Assembly: GCA_900457075.1 (NCBI GenBank)
Contig: UGYN01000002.1
Location: 2,294,001 to 2,358,000, forward strand
Direction: 5' to 3'
Length of the DNA stretch: 64,000 nt
From: Serratia quinivorans
Lineage (GTDB): Bacteria; Pseudomonadota; Gammaproteobacteria; Enterobacterales; Enterobacteriaceae
The notes beneath the pieces are model-generated. The model had not been told where the DNA came from and searched no databases. It saw nothing but the letters and a program-made list of their open reading frames with translations. Shown piece by piece: positions 43,271 to 52,815 of this stretch. The stretch's first letter is position 1. The number at the start of each line of letters is the position of its first letter. The translations under genes and the position numbers were made by a program.

Positions 43271-44289
43271 TGAACACCGTCAATGCTTCAATGACTGTAA
43301 TCGGTGCCGGCTCGTACGGCACCGCATTAGCTATTACGCTGGCGCGTAACGGCCACTCCGTGGTGCTGTGGGGCCATAACCCCGAGCAAATTCAAAAGAT
43401 GCAGCGCGATCGCTGCAATCAGGCATTTCTTCCCGATGTCGCTTTCCCCGATACGCTGTTGCTCGAAGCCGATCTGGCGCGCGCGCTGGCTGCCAGCCGC
43501 GATGTACTGGTAGTGGTGCCAAGCCACGTGTTCGGTGACGTGCTGCGCCAGTTGAAACCGCATCTGCGTCCGGATGCCCGCATTGTGTGGGCCACCAAAG
43601 GGCTGGAAGCGGAAACCGGCAGGCTGTTGCAGGACGTGGCGCGCGAAGCGCTGGGCGAGGCTATTCCGCTGGCGGTGGTCTCAGGGCCGACGTTTGCCAA
43701 AGAGCTGGCCGCCGGGCTGCCGACCGCGATTGCGCTGGCTTCTACCGATGCGCAGTTCGCCGAAGATCTGCAGCAGTTGCTGCACTGTGGCAAAAGTTTC
43801 CGCGTGTACAGCAACCCCGATTTTATCGGCGTTCAACTGGGCGGGGCGGTGAAGAACGTGATTGCCATCGGTGCCGGGATGTCAGACGGTATCGGTTTTG
43901 GCGCCAATGCGCGTACGGCACTGATTACCCGTGGCCTGACGGAAATGACCCGTCTTGGCTCTGCGTTGGGGGCTGACCCATCGACCTTTATGGGCATGGC
44001 CGGGTTGGGCGATCTGGTGTTAACCTGCACCGATAATCAATCGCGCAACCGCCGTTTCGGTATTATGCTGGGACAGGGTAAAGGCGTGCAGGAAGCGCAG
44101 GACAGCATCGGTCAGGTGGTCGAAGGTTATCGCAATACCAAAGAGGTATTGGCACTGGCGCAACGCTACGGCGTGGAAATGCCGATTACCGAACAGATTT
44201 ATCAGGTGTTGTATTGCCATAAAAATGCCCGGGAAGCTGCGCTGAGCCTGCTGGGGCGTACCAGAAAAGACGAAAAGCACAGCGCATAA
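43270..44289 (+). CDS. gpsA: Glycerol-3-phosphate dehydrogenase (NAD(P)+)
   Basis: Makes sn-glycerol 3-phosphate from dihydroxyacetone phosphate for phospholipid synthesis. 339 aa. N-terminal Rossmann motif [33 protein letters not shown] near 110, the catalytic lysine in [17 protein letters not shown] near 195, and SRNRRFG near 258. Overlaps secB by 1 bp, followed by a hairpin and cysE. Confidence 0.98.
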   Translation: MNTVNASMTVIGAGSYGTALAITLARNGHSVVLWGHNPEQIQKMQRDRCNQAFLPDVAFPDTLLLEADLARALAASRDVLVVVPSHVFGDVLRQLKPHLRPDARIVWATKGLEAETGRLLQDVAREALGEAIPLAVVSGPTFAKELAAGLPTAIALASTDAQFAEDLQQLLHCGKSFRVYSNPDFIGVQLGGAVKNVIAIGAGMSDGIGFGANARTALITRGLTEMTRLGSALGADPSTFMGMAGLGDLVLTCTDNQSRNRRFGIMLGQGKGVQEAQDSIGQVVEGYRNTKEVLALAQRYGVEMPITEQIYQVLYCHKNAREAALSLLGRTRKDEKHSA

Positions 44290-44338
44290 CCTATAAAACT
44301 GATATGCGGGGCGGCATGCTGACCCGGCAATTGAATTG

Positions 44339-44375
44339 GGCTGCCTGACTGCGATGCGGTGAGGCAGCCTGTTTT
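44339..44375 (+). terminator. Possible terminator after gpsA, upstream of cysE
   Basis: Stem GGCTGCCT/AGGCAGCC with a 15-base loop and a short T-stretch, 50 bp after the gpsA stop. Readthrough into cysE is likely, since the same order is kept in other enterobacteria. Confidence 0.55.
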
Positions 44376-44395
44376 GCAAGGCGGAGAGGAACCTG

Positions 44396-45217
44396 ATGTC
44401 GTCAGAAGAGTTAGAGCAGGTCTGGAATAGCATCAAATCAGAGGCGAGAGAGCTGGCTGAGTGTGAACCGATGCTGGCTAGCTTTTATCATGCGACGTTG
44501 CTCAAGCACGACAACCTGGGTGGTGCGCTCAGCTATATTCTGGCAAACAAGTTGGCCAACCCGATTATGCCCGCTATTGCGGTGCGTGAAGTGGTGGAAG
44601 ACGCTTACCTGGCCGATCAGCAAATGATCGTTTCGGCGGCTCGCGACATCCTGGCGGTGCGCTTGCGTGACCCGGCAGTAGACAAGTACTCAACGCCGCT
44701 GTTGTACCTGAAAGGCTTCCACGCGCTGCAGGCATACCGTATCGGCCACTGGCTGTGGTTGCAGGGGCGACAGGCGCTGGCGATCTATCTGCAAAACCAG
44801 ATTTCGGTCGCTTTTGGCGTGGATATTCATCCGGCTGCGACCATTGGCTGCGGCATCATGCTCGACCACGCTACCGGCATTGTGATCGGTGAAACCGCGG
44901 TGGTAGAAAATAATGTCTCTATTCTGCAATCGGTCACCCTTGGTGGTACCGGAAAGACCAGCGGCGATCGCCACCCGAAGATCCGCGAAGGCGTAATGAT
45001 TGGCGCCGGGGCTAAAATTCTCGGCAATATCGAAGTGGGTAAAGGCGCGAAAATCGGTGCCGGTTCGGTGGTGCTGCAATCGGTGCCCCCGCATACTACG
45101 GCTGCCGGTGTGCCGGCGCGCATTGTCGGTCGACCGGAAAGCGATACGCCATCGATGGATATGGATCAGTACTTCAACGGTACCAACCACGGTTTTGAGT
45201 ACGGCGACGGCATTTAA
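44396..45217 (+). CDS. cysE: Serine O-acetyltransferase
   Basis: Acetylates serine with acetyl-CoA, the committed step of cysteine synthesis; binds CysK and is feedback-inhibited by cysteine. 273 aa. An N-terminal helical domain (about 1-140) is followed by a left-handed beta-helix of hexapeptide repeats: DIHPAATIGCGIMLDHATGIV (shown from the sequence in part), IGETAVVENNVSI, GGTGKTSGDRHPKI, IGAGAKILGNIEVGKGAKIG. The C-terminal tail ends in GDGI, the family's CysK-binding Ile terminus. Follows gpsA as in E. coli. Confidence 0.98.
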   Translation: MSSEELEQVWNSIKSEARELAECEPMLASFYHATLLKHDNLGGALSYILANKLANPIMPAIAVREVVEDAYLADQQMIVSAARDILAVRLRDPAVDKYSTPLLYLKGFHALQAYRIGHWLWLQGRQALAIYLQNQISVAFGVDIHPAATIGCGIMLDHATGIVIGETAVVENNVSILQSVTLGGTGKTSGDRHPKIREGVMIGAGAKILGNIEVGKGAKIGAGSVVLQSVPPHTTAAGVPARIVGRPESDTPSMDMDQYFNGTNHGFEYGDGI

Positions 45218-45240
45218 GCCGGTGGGTTCAAGAATAAATT

Positions 45241-45262
45241 CAGGGGAGCTTCGGCTCCCCTG
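45241..45262. terminator. Hairpin between cysE and the DUF3313 lipoprotein gene
   Basis: Perfect 9 bp stem CAGGGGAGC/GCTCCCCTG closed by a UUCG-type tetraloop, a very stable structure. It lies between convergent stop codons. Confidence 0.7.
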
Positions 45263-45280
45263 ATGCTTTCTGACGCGGGA

Positions 45281-45952
45281 TTAACCCTGTTTCGGGAAGT
45301 TGGTGATATCGGTGACGACGTCGTCGATCGCCGCTTTCACATCCTCTGCAGTGACCGGCGTGCTGTCGTTGCTAACGGTTTTGCCGTAGGTTTTACGCAC
45401 GACTTCCAGCACTGTTTTACCGGTGTCCTGATCGATCAACTCACCTTCAATATAAAGCGTGGTGTTTTGAGTTCTGTGGCCACTGGCAGCCATGGTGCCG
45501 GCAACCACCGCGGCAACTGGAACGACCTCATAGAATTTCATGTCTTCATCTTCAGCGGAGACGGCGGTAATGGCGAGTTTGGCCACCAGAACGCGCGAAC
45601 CGGCCGGACTTTTCAGGATGGTAAAGCGATCTTGAAGCGCAGCTTTTATCCGCTGGGTGGAATAGGCCTTGATTTTATTCAGCGTGTCCTGGCTCACACG
45701 TGTGGTCGGTTTTTCCGCTGGGAAATAGACGACCGGCTGGAAATACAGGCCGCGGTAGTTGGATTCTTTGTAGCTTGGGTCGATCCAACGCAGCGTTTTA
45801 TGGCCGCTTGGCGACGTCGTTTCTTGCAATTTGCTGTAGTCAGACAGGAACCCCGAGTACTGCTTTGTAGTGGTCACTTTGGACGAACAACCCGCCAGCA
45901 ACAAACTCACTGCCAATGCCGCCATGGCAACGCTCAAGCGTTGTTTTTTCAT
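45281..45952 (-). CDS. DUF3313-family lipoprotein
   Basis: 223 aa. The signal peptide ends in the lipobox LLAGCSS (Cys22). Ser at +2 points to outer-membrane sorting. The mature protein (YSGFLSDYSKLQ, then LRWIDPSYKESNYRGLYFQPV) matches the DUF3313 family, of unknown function. A small hydrophobic patch VVPVAAVVAGTMAA lies near 143. It is absent from this position in E. coli and lies near a synteny break between trmL and cysE. Divergent neighbours are about 150 bp away. Confidence 0.8.
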   Translation of the reverse strand: MKKQRLSVAMAALAVSLLLAGCSSKVTTTKQYSGFLSDYSKLQETTSPSGHKTLRWIDPSYKESNYRGLYFQPVVYFPAEKPTTRVSQDTLNKIKAYSTQRIKAALQDRFTILKSPAGSRVLVAKLAITAVSAEDEDMKFYEVVPVAAVVAGTMAASGHRTQNTTLYIEGELIDQDTGKTVLEVVRKTYGKTVSNDSTPVTAEDVKAAIDDVVTDITNFPKQG

Positions 45953-46103
45953 ACGATTTCCTATGATGAGTGCCGATAACCCTTACAAAAGATAGCTCAT
46001 TATCTTCTGCCATAGCGAATGTTTTGGCGCTGTGCGTGCCATGTTACGGGGCGGCCTATCAGGATCGTGATGTGCAGCTTGTTTTTACCTGCAAAGCGCG
46101 TAG

Positions 46104-46577
46104 TCAGGATTTGATCAGCGCACCCGCATAGTCCAGTTGCCGCCAGGCTTCATACACCACCACGGCCACGGCGTTGGACAGGTTCATGCTACGGCTTTGT
46201 GCCTGCATCGGAATGCGGATTTTCTGTTGTGCCGGCAAGGCTTCGAGGATTTCAGCAGGCAGCCCGCGGGTTTCCGGCCCAAACAGCAAATAGTCGCCGG
46301 CCTGATAGCTGACCGCGCTGTGCGCGGGGGTGCCTTTGGTGGTCAGGGCAAACAACCGCTGCGGATTTTCGCTGGCGATAAAAGCGGCGTAGTCGGCGTG
46401 ACGTCGGATGCTGGCGAATTCATGATAGTCCAGCCCGGCGCGGCGCAGGCGTTTGTCGTCCCACGGGAAGCCCATTGGTTCTATCAGGTGCAGTTGAAAA
46501 CCGGTATTGGCACACAGGCGGATGATATTGCCGGTATTGGGTGGAATTTCGGGTTCGAATAAAACAATGTTCAACAT
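46104..46577 (-). CDS. trmL: tRNA (cytidine(34)-2'-O)-methyltransferase TrmL
   Basis: SPOUT-family enzyme that methylates the wobble nucleotide of leucine tRNAs. 157 aa. [20 protein letters not shown] at the N-terminus, [10 protein letters not shown] near 97 and the C-terminal knot [17 protein letters not shown] with the AdoMet loop, are typical. In E. coli trmL follows cysE; here one lipoprotein gene separates them. The cpxRA terminator lies directly upstream, so trmL has its own promoter or relies on readthrough. Confidence 0.95.
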   Translation of the reverse strand: MLNIVLFEPEIPPNTGNIIRLCANTGFQLHLIEPMGFPWDDKRLRRAGLDYHEFASIRRHADYAAFIASENPQRLFALTTKGTPAHSAVSYQAGDYLLFGPETRGLPAEILEALPAQQKIRIPMQAQSRSMNLSNAVAVVVYEAWRQLDYAGALIKS

Positions 46578-46579
46578 GT

Positions 46580-46604
46580 AAAAAGCCCCTCATGACGAGG
46601 GGCG
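46580..46604 (-). terminator. Rho-independent terminator of cpxRA
   Basis: Read on the minus strand: a 7 bp GC stem GCCCCTC/GAGGGGC closed by a short loop, then five U. It lies 37 bp after the cpxA stop and just before trmL. Confidence 0.85.
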
Positions 46605-46640
46605 CAGAATAGCAAAATCTTACCGGCCTGTCTTAGGCGA

Positions 46641-48014
46641 TCAGCGCTGATGCAACGGTAACCACAGGACTAACCGCAGGCCACCGAGCGGACTGTCTTC
46701 CGCTTTTACCCAGCCGCGATGCTGGTTGACTGCCGCCTCTACGATCGCCAGGCCCAAGCCGGTGCCACCGGAGGCGCGATCGCGTGCTTCGTCGGTGCGA
46801 TAAAACGGTCGGAAAATTTGCTCGCGATCTTCCGTACTGACGCCTGGGCCATCATCGTCGACCACAATGGTAATGCCCTGGTTGTCCGCGCTGAACGCCA
46901 CGGCGATCCTGGTGTTCGAATAGCGCAGTGCGTTACGCACAATGTTTTCCAGTGCGCTGTCCAACGCGCCGGCGTTGCCGAACAGCGTCCATGGACCGGG
47001 AGGAGCGGTGACTTCCAAATGCTTGCCCATTTGCTCGGCTTCAAAGCCGGCGTCATCGAGTACATTGGCCCAGAGTTCATTGGCCAGCAGCCGCTCACGG
47101 ACCAACTCGCTTTTCTGCTGTCCTCGTGACAGCACCAACAGATCGTTGATCATCGAGTCCAGACGCTGCGCCTCGGTTTCGATGCGCTCCAGCTCACGCC
47201 CTTCGCCGTGGCGACGACGCATTAACGCGGTAGCCAGCTGCAGACGGGTTAGCGGGGTGCGCAGCTCATGCGAGATGTCGGAAATCAGCCGTTGCTGAGC
47301 GGTCATCATGCGTTCCAGCGAACTGACCATTTGGTTGAAACTGGCGCCGGTCGCCAGAAACTCTTGCGGCCCGGCTTCCAGCTCCGGATGCTGTTTCAGA
47401 TTGCCACGGGCGACGTCATCGGCCGCGTTTTTCAGCTTACGTGCCGGTTTCGCCAGGCTCCAGGCCAGCCATAGCAGCAATGGGGCGCTGATCAACATGG
47501 TGACGATCAGCAGCAGCAGCGGCCGGTCGAACATCAGGTTGATGAAGTCGGATTGTGGGCTGTTGGCCGGACGAATTAGGTACAACTGGTAGTTGTCTTC
47601 ACCATCGCGTACGGAGAAGGGGCCGACCAGTTCGACGCGGCCGTATTTTTTCTTCTTCGGGTGGTCGGAATTATCAGATTGGCCGATAAAATTACGCACC
47701 AACTGCATTTCGTTGCGTTGCATGTTGCCAATCACCCGGCCTTCGCTGGTGACCAGGATCAGGCGCTGCCCTGGCGGGGCCCATTTTTCAATGGCGCGGA
47801 ATAAACGCCGCCACCACATCAGGTCGTTGGCCGGATCGTTTTGCAACTCGGCCTCGACATGTTGTTCCAGCATCAGCCCCTGCCGCTGCTCGCTGTCGAG
47901 CAGCGAGGTCATTTGGCGGGAGTCGAGCTTGGGCACCATCAACACCAGCATCAGCACCAGGGCCAATGTGAACCAAAAAATGGCGAAGATACGTGCCGTC
48001 AAACTGTTGATCAT
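46641..48014 (-). CDS. cpxA: Sensor histidine kinase CpxA
   Basis: Inner-membrane sensor of envelope protein stress. 457 aa, the E. coli length. Two transmembrane segments (about 7-28 and 165-185) flank the periplasmic sensor domain. A HAMP linker leads to the dimerisation H-box SDISHELRTPLTRLQ (His about 248), and the ATPase N, G1 and G2 boxes ALENIVRNALRYS, VDDDGPGV, GGTGLGLAIVE follow. I chose 48014, which overlaps cpxR by 4 bp; an upstream start at 48062 would add 16 residues not in the family. Confidence 0.97.
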   Translation of the reverse strand: MINSLTARIFAIFWFTLALVLMLVLMVPKLDSRQMTSLLDSEQRQGLMLEQHVEAELQNDPANDLMWWRRLFRAIEKWAPPGQRLILVTSEGRVIGNMQRNEMQLVRNFIGQSDNSDHPKKKKYGRVELVGPFSVRDGEDNYQLYLIRPANSPQSDFINLMFDRPLLLLIVTMLISAPLLLWLAWSLAKPARKLKNAADDVARGNLKQHPELEAGPQEFLATGASFNQMVSSLERMMTAQQRLISDISHELRTPLTRLQLATALMRRRHGEGRELERIETEAQRLDSMINDLLVLSRGQQKSELVRERLLANELWANVLDDAGFEAEQMGKHLEVTAPPGPWTLFGNAGALDSALENIVRNALRYSNTRIAVAFSADNQGITIVVDDDGPGVSTEDREQIFRPFYRTDEARDRASGGTGLGLAIVEAAVNQHRGWVKAEDSPLGGLRLVLWLPLHQR

Positions 48015-48709
48015 GTTGCAGATACCATTAAGTAACCCCGTCCACGCAAGGTTTTGAACCACGGGTGGCCGTCTTTGCGGTTCGGCAGTTTACGTCTTAA
48101 GTTAGAGATGTGCATATCGATGGCGCGATCAAACGGCGTCAGACGTTTGCCCAGCACTTCCTGGCTCAGCAGTTCACGAGAGACTACCTGGCCGAGATGC
48201 TGTGCCAGCAGGTACAACAGGGTAAATTCGGTGCCGGTAAGATCCAGCGTTTGGCCGTCGAAACTGGCTTCCTGGCGGCCCGGGTTGAGTTGCAAACCGT
48301 CAACGTCCAGCGTGGGTGCGCCGGTATCGACATTTTGCTGCTGCTCGCTCCAGTTGGAGCGGCGCAGAATCGCACGAATACGCGCAACCAGTTCGCGATC
48401 GTTAAAAGGCTTTGGCAAGTAGTCATCGGCACCCAGCTCCAGACCCAGTACCCGGTCCAGTTCGCTGCCGCGAGCGGTCAGCATAATGACCGGCGTCTGG
48501 TGGTGCTGACGCAGCTCTTTTAACGTATCGATACCGTTTTTCTTCGGCATCATGATATCGAGCAACAGCAGATCAATGGAGCTGTCCAGAAGCGACAACG
48601 CCTGTTCACCATCGTAGGCCACGACGATAGTAAAACCTTCCATTTCAAGAAGTTCTTTTAACAGCGAGGTCAGCTCGCGGTCGTCGTCAACTAACAGAAT
48701 TTTGTTCAT
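48011..48709 (-). CDS. cpxR: Response regulator CpxR
   Basis: OmpR-type DNA-binding regulator phosphorylated by CpxA in response to envelope stress. 232 aa. The receiver domain has VDDD near 8-11, the phospho-acceptor Asp51 in DLLLLDIMMPKKNG, and the conserved Lys in LPKPFNDREL. The C-terminal winged helix ends in TLRGRGYLMV. The start MNKILLVDDD at 48709 matches the family; longer in-frame starts run into the cpxP promoter. The divergent region contains a CpxR box, so autoregulation is expected. Confidence 0.98.
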   Translation of the reverse strand: MNKILLVDDDRELTSLLKELLEMEGFTIVVAYDGEQALSLLDSSIDLLLLDIMMPKKNGIDTLKELRQHHQTPVIMLTARGSELDRVLGLELGADDYLPKPFNDRELVARIRAILRRSNWSEQQQNVDTGAPTLDVDGLQLNPGRQEASFDGQTLDLTGTEFTLLYLLAQHLGQVVSRELLSQEVLGKRLTPFDRAIDMHISNLRRKLPNRKDGHPWFKTLRGRGYLMVSAT

Positions 48710-48763
48710 TGTATTTTTTCCTCCTGACGCAAAATACGTCATCAACTGTTGGCATTCCATGAC

Positions 48764-48778
48764 TTTACGTAGTTTTAC
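48764..48778 (-). promoter_or_regulatory. CpxR box between cpxR and cpxP
   Basis: Read on the minus strand it is GTAAA-ACTAC-GTAAA, a perfect match to the known CpxR consensus GTAAA-N5-GTAAA. It is 55 bp upstream of cpxR and 81 bp upstream of cpxP, where it can serve both. Confidence 0.88.
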
Positions 48779-48858
48779 ATGCACTGACGCATGTTTGCAG
48801 GTGCAGCAGTACACTGCTCCTCGTTGATTCGCAAAGTGAGAAAGCACGAGGAGTTAAA

Positions 48859-49353
48859 ATGCGTAAGGTGACCGCATTAGTTATGGCATCAATGCTGGCA
48901 ATAGGTTCTACCGCTGCGTTTGCTGCTGACACTAAATCGGAAACTGTACCGACTCCCGGCAACGACGCGATGACCCGAGCACCAGGTCAGCACCACATGT
49001 TTGACGGTGTCAGCCTGTCTGAACAGCAGCGTCAGCAAATGCGCGATTTAATGCGCCAGGCGCGCCACGATCTGCCTGGTGTCAATGTAGCTGAAATGGA
49101 AGCCATGCATAAGCTGGTGACCGCAGACAAATTTGATGAAGCCGCCGTTTATGCCCAGGCGGAACAGATGGCTCAGCAACAGGTTAAGCGCCAGGTCGAA
49201 ATGGCCAGAGTGCGCAACCAAATGTATAACCTGCTGACGCCACAGCAAAAAAGTGTTTTAGACCAGAAACATCAGCAGCGAATGCAGCAGATGGAGCAAC
49301 AAATTTCTGGTTTGCAGCAAACTTCTGCCCAGAAGTTAAGTATGACTGAGTAG
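48859..49353 (+). CDS. cpxP: CpxP, periplasmic adaptor and inhibitor of the Cpx system
   Basis: Periplasmic helical protein that damps CpxA and helps DegP remove misfolded proteins. 164 aa. Signal peptide [20 protein letters not shown] with cleavage after AAFA. Two LTxxQ-type motifs are visible: LSEQQRQQ near 53 and LLTPQQKSV near 128. It is divergent from cpxR and preceded by a CpxR box and a GAGGAG ribosome site. Its 3' UTR encodes the CpxQ sRNA. Confidence 0.93.
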   Translation: MRKVTALVMASMLAIGSTAAFAADTKSETVPTPGNDAMTRAPGQHHMFDGVSLSEQQRQQMRDLMRQARHDLPGVNVAEMEAMHKLVTADKFDEAAVYAQAEQMAQQQVKRQVEMARVRNQMYNLLTPQQKSVLDQKHQQRMQQMEQQISGLQQTSAQKLSMTE

Positions 49354-49360
49354 TCCCTGT

Positions 49361-49419
49361 TTTTCCTTGCCATAGACACCATCCCTGTCTTCCCCCGCCA
49401 TGATGGCGGGGTTTTTTTT
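49361..49419 (+). ncRNA. cpxQ: CpxQ small RNA (3' UTR of cpxP)
   Basis: The stretch TTTTCCTTGCCATAGACACC, followed by ATCCCTGTCTTCCCCC and a GC-rich terminator stem with eight T, matches from memory the E. coli/Salmonella CpxQ sRNA, including its 5' seed regions. In those species RNase E cuts CpxQ from cpxP mRNA; it acts through Hfq on envelope-protein mRNAs. The stem is CCCGCCAT/ATGGCGGG (49394-49411), and the T-tract ends at 49419, also terminating cpxP. Processing here is inferred, not seen. Confidence 0.85.
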
Positions 49420-49469
49420 GTCCATCATTCCGCTATATTGGCCCTCTCAACGTTTAACCTGGATGGGTT

Positions 49470-50372
49470 ATGGAACCGCAATATGCGCGTTTGGTGAAAT
49501 CCGCCGCGTTAGCTGCCACTGCGTTGGCCTCGATACTGCTACTGATCAAAATTGTCGCCTGGTACCACACCGGTTCGGTGAGCCTGCTGGCCGCTTTGGT
49601 AGATTCCCTGGTGGATATCGCCGCGTCGCTGACCAACTTGCTGGTGGTGCGTTATTCGCTGCAGCCGGCCGACGAGGAACACACCTTCGGGCATGGTAAG
49701 GCCGAGTCGTTGGCCGCGCTGGCGCAGAGCATGTTTATTTCCGGCTCGGCACTGTTTCTGTTCCTGACCGGCTTCCAGCATCTGTACTCTCCGGAAACGC
49801 TGCGCGATCCCGGTGTTGGTATTGCCGTGACGGTGGTGGCGTTGTTCAGCACCTTGCTGCTGGTCACCTATCAGCGTTGGGTGGTAAGGAAAACCCGTAG
49901 TCAGGCCGTACGAGCAGATATGCTGCATTATCAGTCAGATGTCATGATGAATGGTGCTATTCTTATAGCGCTTGCGCTAAGCTGGTACGGTTTTCAACGG
50001 GCGGATGCGCTGTTTGCATTGGCCATTGGCGTCTACATTCTTTATAGCGCGCTGCGGATGGGCCATGAGGCGGTGCAATCGCTGCTGGACAGGGCATTGC
50101 CGGACGATGAGCGTCAGGCAATTATTGATGTGATTTCTTCCTGGCCAGGGGTGAAAGGTGCGCATGACCTGCGGACCCGCCAGTCCGGTCCGACGCGTTT
50201 TATCCAGTTGCATCTGGAAATGGATGATGCGCTGCCGCTGATACAGGCGCATCTTCTGGCCGAGCAGGTGGAACAGGCACTGTTGCATCGTTTCCCCGGA
50301 GCGGATGTCCTCATTCACCAGGATCCCTGTTCCGTGGTGCCGGAGGGCCGACAGGGGCGTTGGGAGCTATAA
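49470..50372 (+). CDS. fieF: Ferrous-iron/zinc efflux pump FieF
   Basis: Inner-membrane cation diffusion facilitator exporting Fe2+/Zn2+ with protons. 300 aa, six transmembrane segments. Metal-site residues are visible in [13 protein letters not shown] (Asp about 45 and 49) and in [12 protein letters not shown] (His about 153 and Asp 157). The C-terminal cytoplasmic ferredoxin-like domain begins near 210 and has [10 protein letters not shown]. coli order cpxP-fieF-pfkA is kept. Confidence 0.96.
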   Translation: MEPQYARLVKSAALAATALASILLLIKIVAWYHTGSVSLLAALVDSLVDIAASLTNLLVVRYSLQPADEEHTFGHGKAESLAALAQSMFISGSALFLFLTGFQHLYSPETLRDPGVGIAVTVVALFSTLLLVTYQRWVVRKTRSQAVRADMLHYQSDVMMNGAILIALALSWYGFQRADALFALAIGVYILYSALRMGHEAVQSLLDRALPDDERQAIIDVISSWPGVKGAHDLRTRQSGPTRFIQLHLEMDDALPLIQAHLLAEQVEQALLHRFPGADVLIHQDPCSVVPEGRQGRWEL

Positions 50373-50603
50373 TCAATACAGGGCCTGTAAGATTGGTGCA
50401 ACGGGTGAATGGCGGAGTTAGCTCAGCGTGCCATGATGGTTTTTTACCGCAATATTGCGTGACTTGAATCAATTCAGCTGGGTGTTTTTGTTATAATATC
50501 CAGCAATAAGCCGTAAAGCTGATTTTCTACAGCCGGAGAGGTTCCAGGACAATCGGCGAATACAGAATTCTTAAGAAATTGCATCTACAGTTCAGAGGTA
50601 GTC

Positions 50604-51566
50604 ATGATCAAGAAAATCGGTGTACTGACAAGTGGCGGTGATTCGCCGGGTATGAACGCTGCGATCCGTGGCGTTGTGCGTGCTGCACTTTCAGAAGGTC
50701 TGGAAGTTTTTGGTATTTACGATGGCTACCTTGGCTTGTACGAAGATCGCATGGAAAAATTGGACCGCTACAGCGTGTCCGATATGATCAATCGCGGCGG
50801 CACCTTCCTTGGTTCAGCCCGTTTCCCGGAGTTCAGAGACGACAGCGTACGTGCCAAGGCGATTGAAAATCTGCAAAACCGCGGCATTGATGCGCTGGTG
50901 GTGATTGGCGGTGACGGTTCCTATATGGGGGCTAAACGCCTGACGGAAGAAGGTTTCCCTTGTATTGGCTTGCCGGGCACTATCGATAACGACGTGGCCG
51001 GTACCGACTACACCATCGGTTTCTTCACCGCGCTTGAAACCGTGGTGGAAGCGATTGACCGCTTGCGCGATACCTCATCTTCACATCAGCGTATTTCTAT
51101 CGTTGAAGTGATGGGGCGTTATTGCGGCGATCTGACGCTGGCGGCGGCGATTGCCGGCGGTTGCGAGTTCATCGTGTTGCCTGAAATTGAGTTCAACCGT
51201 GAAGATCTGGTTTGTGAAATCAAAGCCGGCATCGACAAAGGTAAAAAACACGCGATTGTGGCAATCACCGAGCATATCTGCGATATCGATGAGCTGGCGC
51301 GCCATATCGAGCAAGAAACCAAGCGTGAAACCCGCGCTACCGTGTTGGGGCATATTCAGCGCGGTGGTTCACCGGTAGCCTACGACCGTATTCTGGCTTC
51401 CCGTATGGGTGCTTACGCCATCGAGCTGTTGTTGCAGGGCTACGGCGGCCGCTGTGTCGGTATCCAAAACGAGAAGATGGTGCACCACGACATCATCGAT
51501 GCGATCGAAAACATGAAGCGTCCATTCAAGGGCGACTGGCTGGAAACGGCGAAAAAACTGTACTGA
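50604..51566 (+). CDS. pfkA: 6-phosphofructokinase I
   Basis: ATP-dependent, allosteric committing enzyme of glycolysis, homotetramer. 320 aa as in E. coli. ATP-site [18 protein letters not shown], then [12 protein letters not shown] near 102, the catalytic Asp in [17 protein letters not shown] near 125-140, and [11 protein letters not shown] near 165 are all present. A TATAAT at 50492 could be its -10 box, but I found no well-spaced -35. Between fieF and sbp. Confidence 0.98.
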   Translation: MIKKIGVLTSGGDSPGMNAAIRGVVRAALSEGLEVFGIYDGYLGLYEDRMEKLDRYSVSDMINRGGTFLGSARFPEFRDDSVRAKAIENLQNRGIDALVVIGGDGSYMGAKRLTEEGFPCIGLPGTIDNDVAGTDYTIGFFTALETVVEAIDRLRDTSSSHQRISIVEVMGRYCGDLTLAAAIAGGCEFIVLPEIEFNREDLVCEIKAGIDKGKKHAIVAITEHICDIDELARHIEQETKRETRATVLGHIQRGGSPVAYDRILASRMGAYAIELLLQGYGGRCVGIQNEKMVHHDIIDAIENMKRPFKGDWLETAKKLY

Positions 51567-51587
51567 TCCCGTTTTAATTCAGTCAAC

Positions 51588-51617
51588 AGAAGCCTCCGCA
51601 TGCGGAGGCTTTTTTTA
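51588..51617 (+). terminator. Rho-independent terminator of pfkA
   Basis: Perfect palindromic stem AGCCTCCGCA/TGCGGAGGCT followed by seven T, 22 bp after the pfkA stop codon. Confidence 0.93.
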
Positions 51618-51753
51618 TGCCTGCTGCGGTTATATTCCAGAATCGTCTAGCCCAACATTTTTTATTCTTTAATTGATAGCCGAGTTTCTGGCAGGCTCTG
51701 ATGCTAAATCAACCGATTGAGGTTGCGATTATTTTTCCTGGGGGAGCGAGTCG

Positions 51754-52749
51754 ATGCGTATGCGTAAATGGGGTGTAGGTCTGACAATAATGCTGCTGGC
51801 GTCCGGCGCCATGGCGAAAGATATCCAATTGCTGAACGTTTCATACGACCCGACGCGTGAGTTCTATCAGGAATATAACACCGCATTCGGTAAATACTGG
51901 CAGCAGCAGACCGGCGATAAAGTTACGGTGCGTCAGTCGCATGGTGGCTCCGGCAAGCAGGCGACTTCGGTGATTAACGGCATTGAGGCCGACGTAGTGA
52001 CACTGGCGCTGGCCTATGACGTGGACGCTATCGCTGAGCGCGGGCGCATTGATAAAGAGTGGATCAAACGTCTGCCGGACAACTCGGCACCTTATACCTC
52101 GACCATTGTGTTCCTGGTGCGCAAAGGTAATCCAAAGCAAATTCACGATTGGGCGGATTTGATCAAACCGGGCGTCTCGGTAATCACCCCGAACCCGAAA
52201 ACCTCTGGCGGTGCGCGTTGGAACTATCTGGCGGCCTGGGGTTATGCACTGCATCAGAACAATAACGATCAGGCCAAGGCGCAAGAATTCGTTAAAAACC
52301 TGTATAAGAACGTCGAAGTGCTGGATTCCGGTGCGCGCGGTTCAACCAATACCTTTGTTGAACGCGGTATCGGTGATGTGCTGATCGCTTGGGAGAACGA
52401 AGCGCTGCTGGCGGAAAAAGAGCTGGGCAAGGACAAGTTTGAGATTATCACCCCAAGCGAATCGATTCTGGCCGAGCCGACCGTGTCGGTGGTGGATAAA
52501 GTGGTTGATAAGCGCGGTACCCGTGATGTGGCTACGGCTTACCTGAAGTATCTGTATACGCCGGAAGGGCAGACCATCGCGGCGAAAAACTATTACCGTC
52601 CACGCGATGCGGCGGTAGCGGCCAAGTTTGCCGACCAGTTCCCAAAACTGAAACTGTTCACCGTGGATGATACTTTCGGCGGCTGGACTCAGGCGCAGAA
52701 GGTGCACTTTGCCACCGGCGGCGTGTTTGACGAAATCAGCAAACGTTGA
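51754..52749 (+). CDS. sbp: Periplasmic sulfate-binding protein
   Basis: Binds sulfate (and thiosulfate) for the CysTWA ABC importer. 331 aa. Signal peptide [20 protein letters not shown], cleaved after AMA. Family motifs: [15 protein letters not shown] near 26, [16 protein letters not shown] near 65 and [16 protein letters not shown] near 145. A GGGGGAG ribosome site precedes the ATG at 51754; the ATG two codons later is possible. Follows pfkA, as in E. coli. CysB control is expected, but I did not identify a site. Confidence 0.96.
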   Translation: MRMRKWGVGLTIMLLASGAMAKDIQLLNVSYDPTREFYQEYNTAFGKYWQQQTGDKVTVRQSHGGSGKQATSVINGIEADVVTLALAYDVDAIAERGRIDKEWIKRLPDNSAPYTSTIVFLVRKGNPKQIHDWADLIKPGVSVITPNPKTSGGARWNYLAAWGYALHQNNNDQAKAQEFVKNLYKNVEVLDSGARGSTNTFVERGIGDVLIAWENEALLAEKELGKDKFEIITPSESILAEPTVSVVDKVVDKRGTRDVATAYLKYLYTPEGQTIAAKNYYRPRDAAVAAKFADQFPKLKLFTVDDTFGGWTQAQKVHFATGGVFDEISKR

Positions 52750-52767
52750 TGCTCAATGGGCACCAAT

Positions 52768-52795
52768 AAAAAACCCCGGCAAGCCGGGGTTTTGT
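52768..52795. terminator. Terminator between sbp and tpiA
   Basis: Stem AACCCCGGC/GCCGGGGTT with an AA loop. A-rich on one side and T-rich on the other, so it can work for both convergent genes. Confidence 0.85.
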
Positions 52796-52815
52796 TATTT
52801 ATAAGCCGGGAGAAA

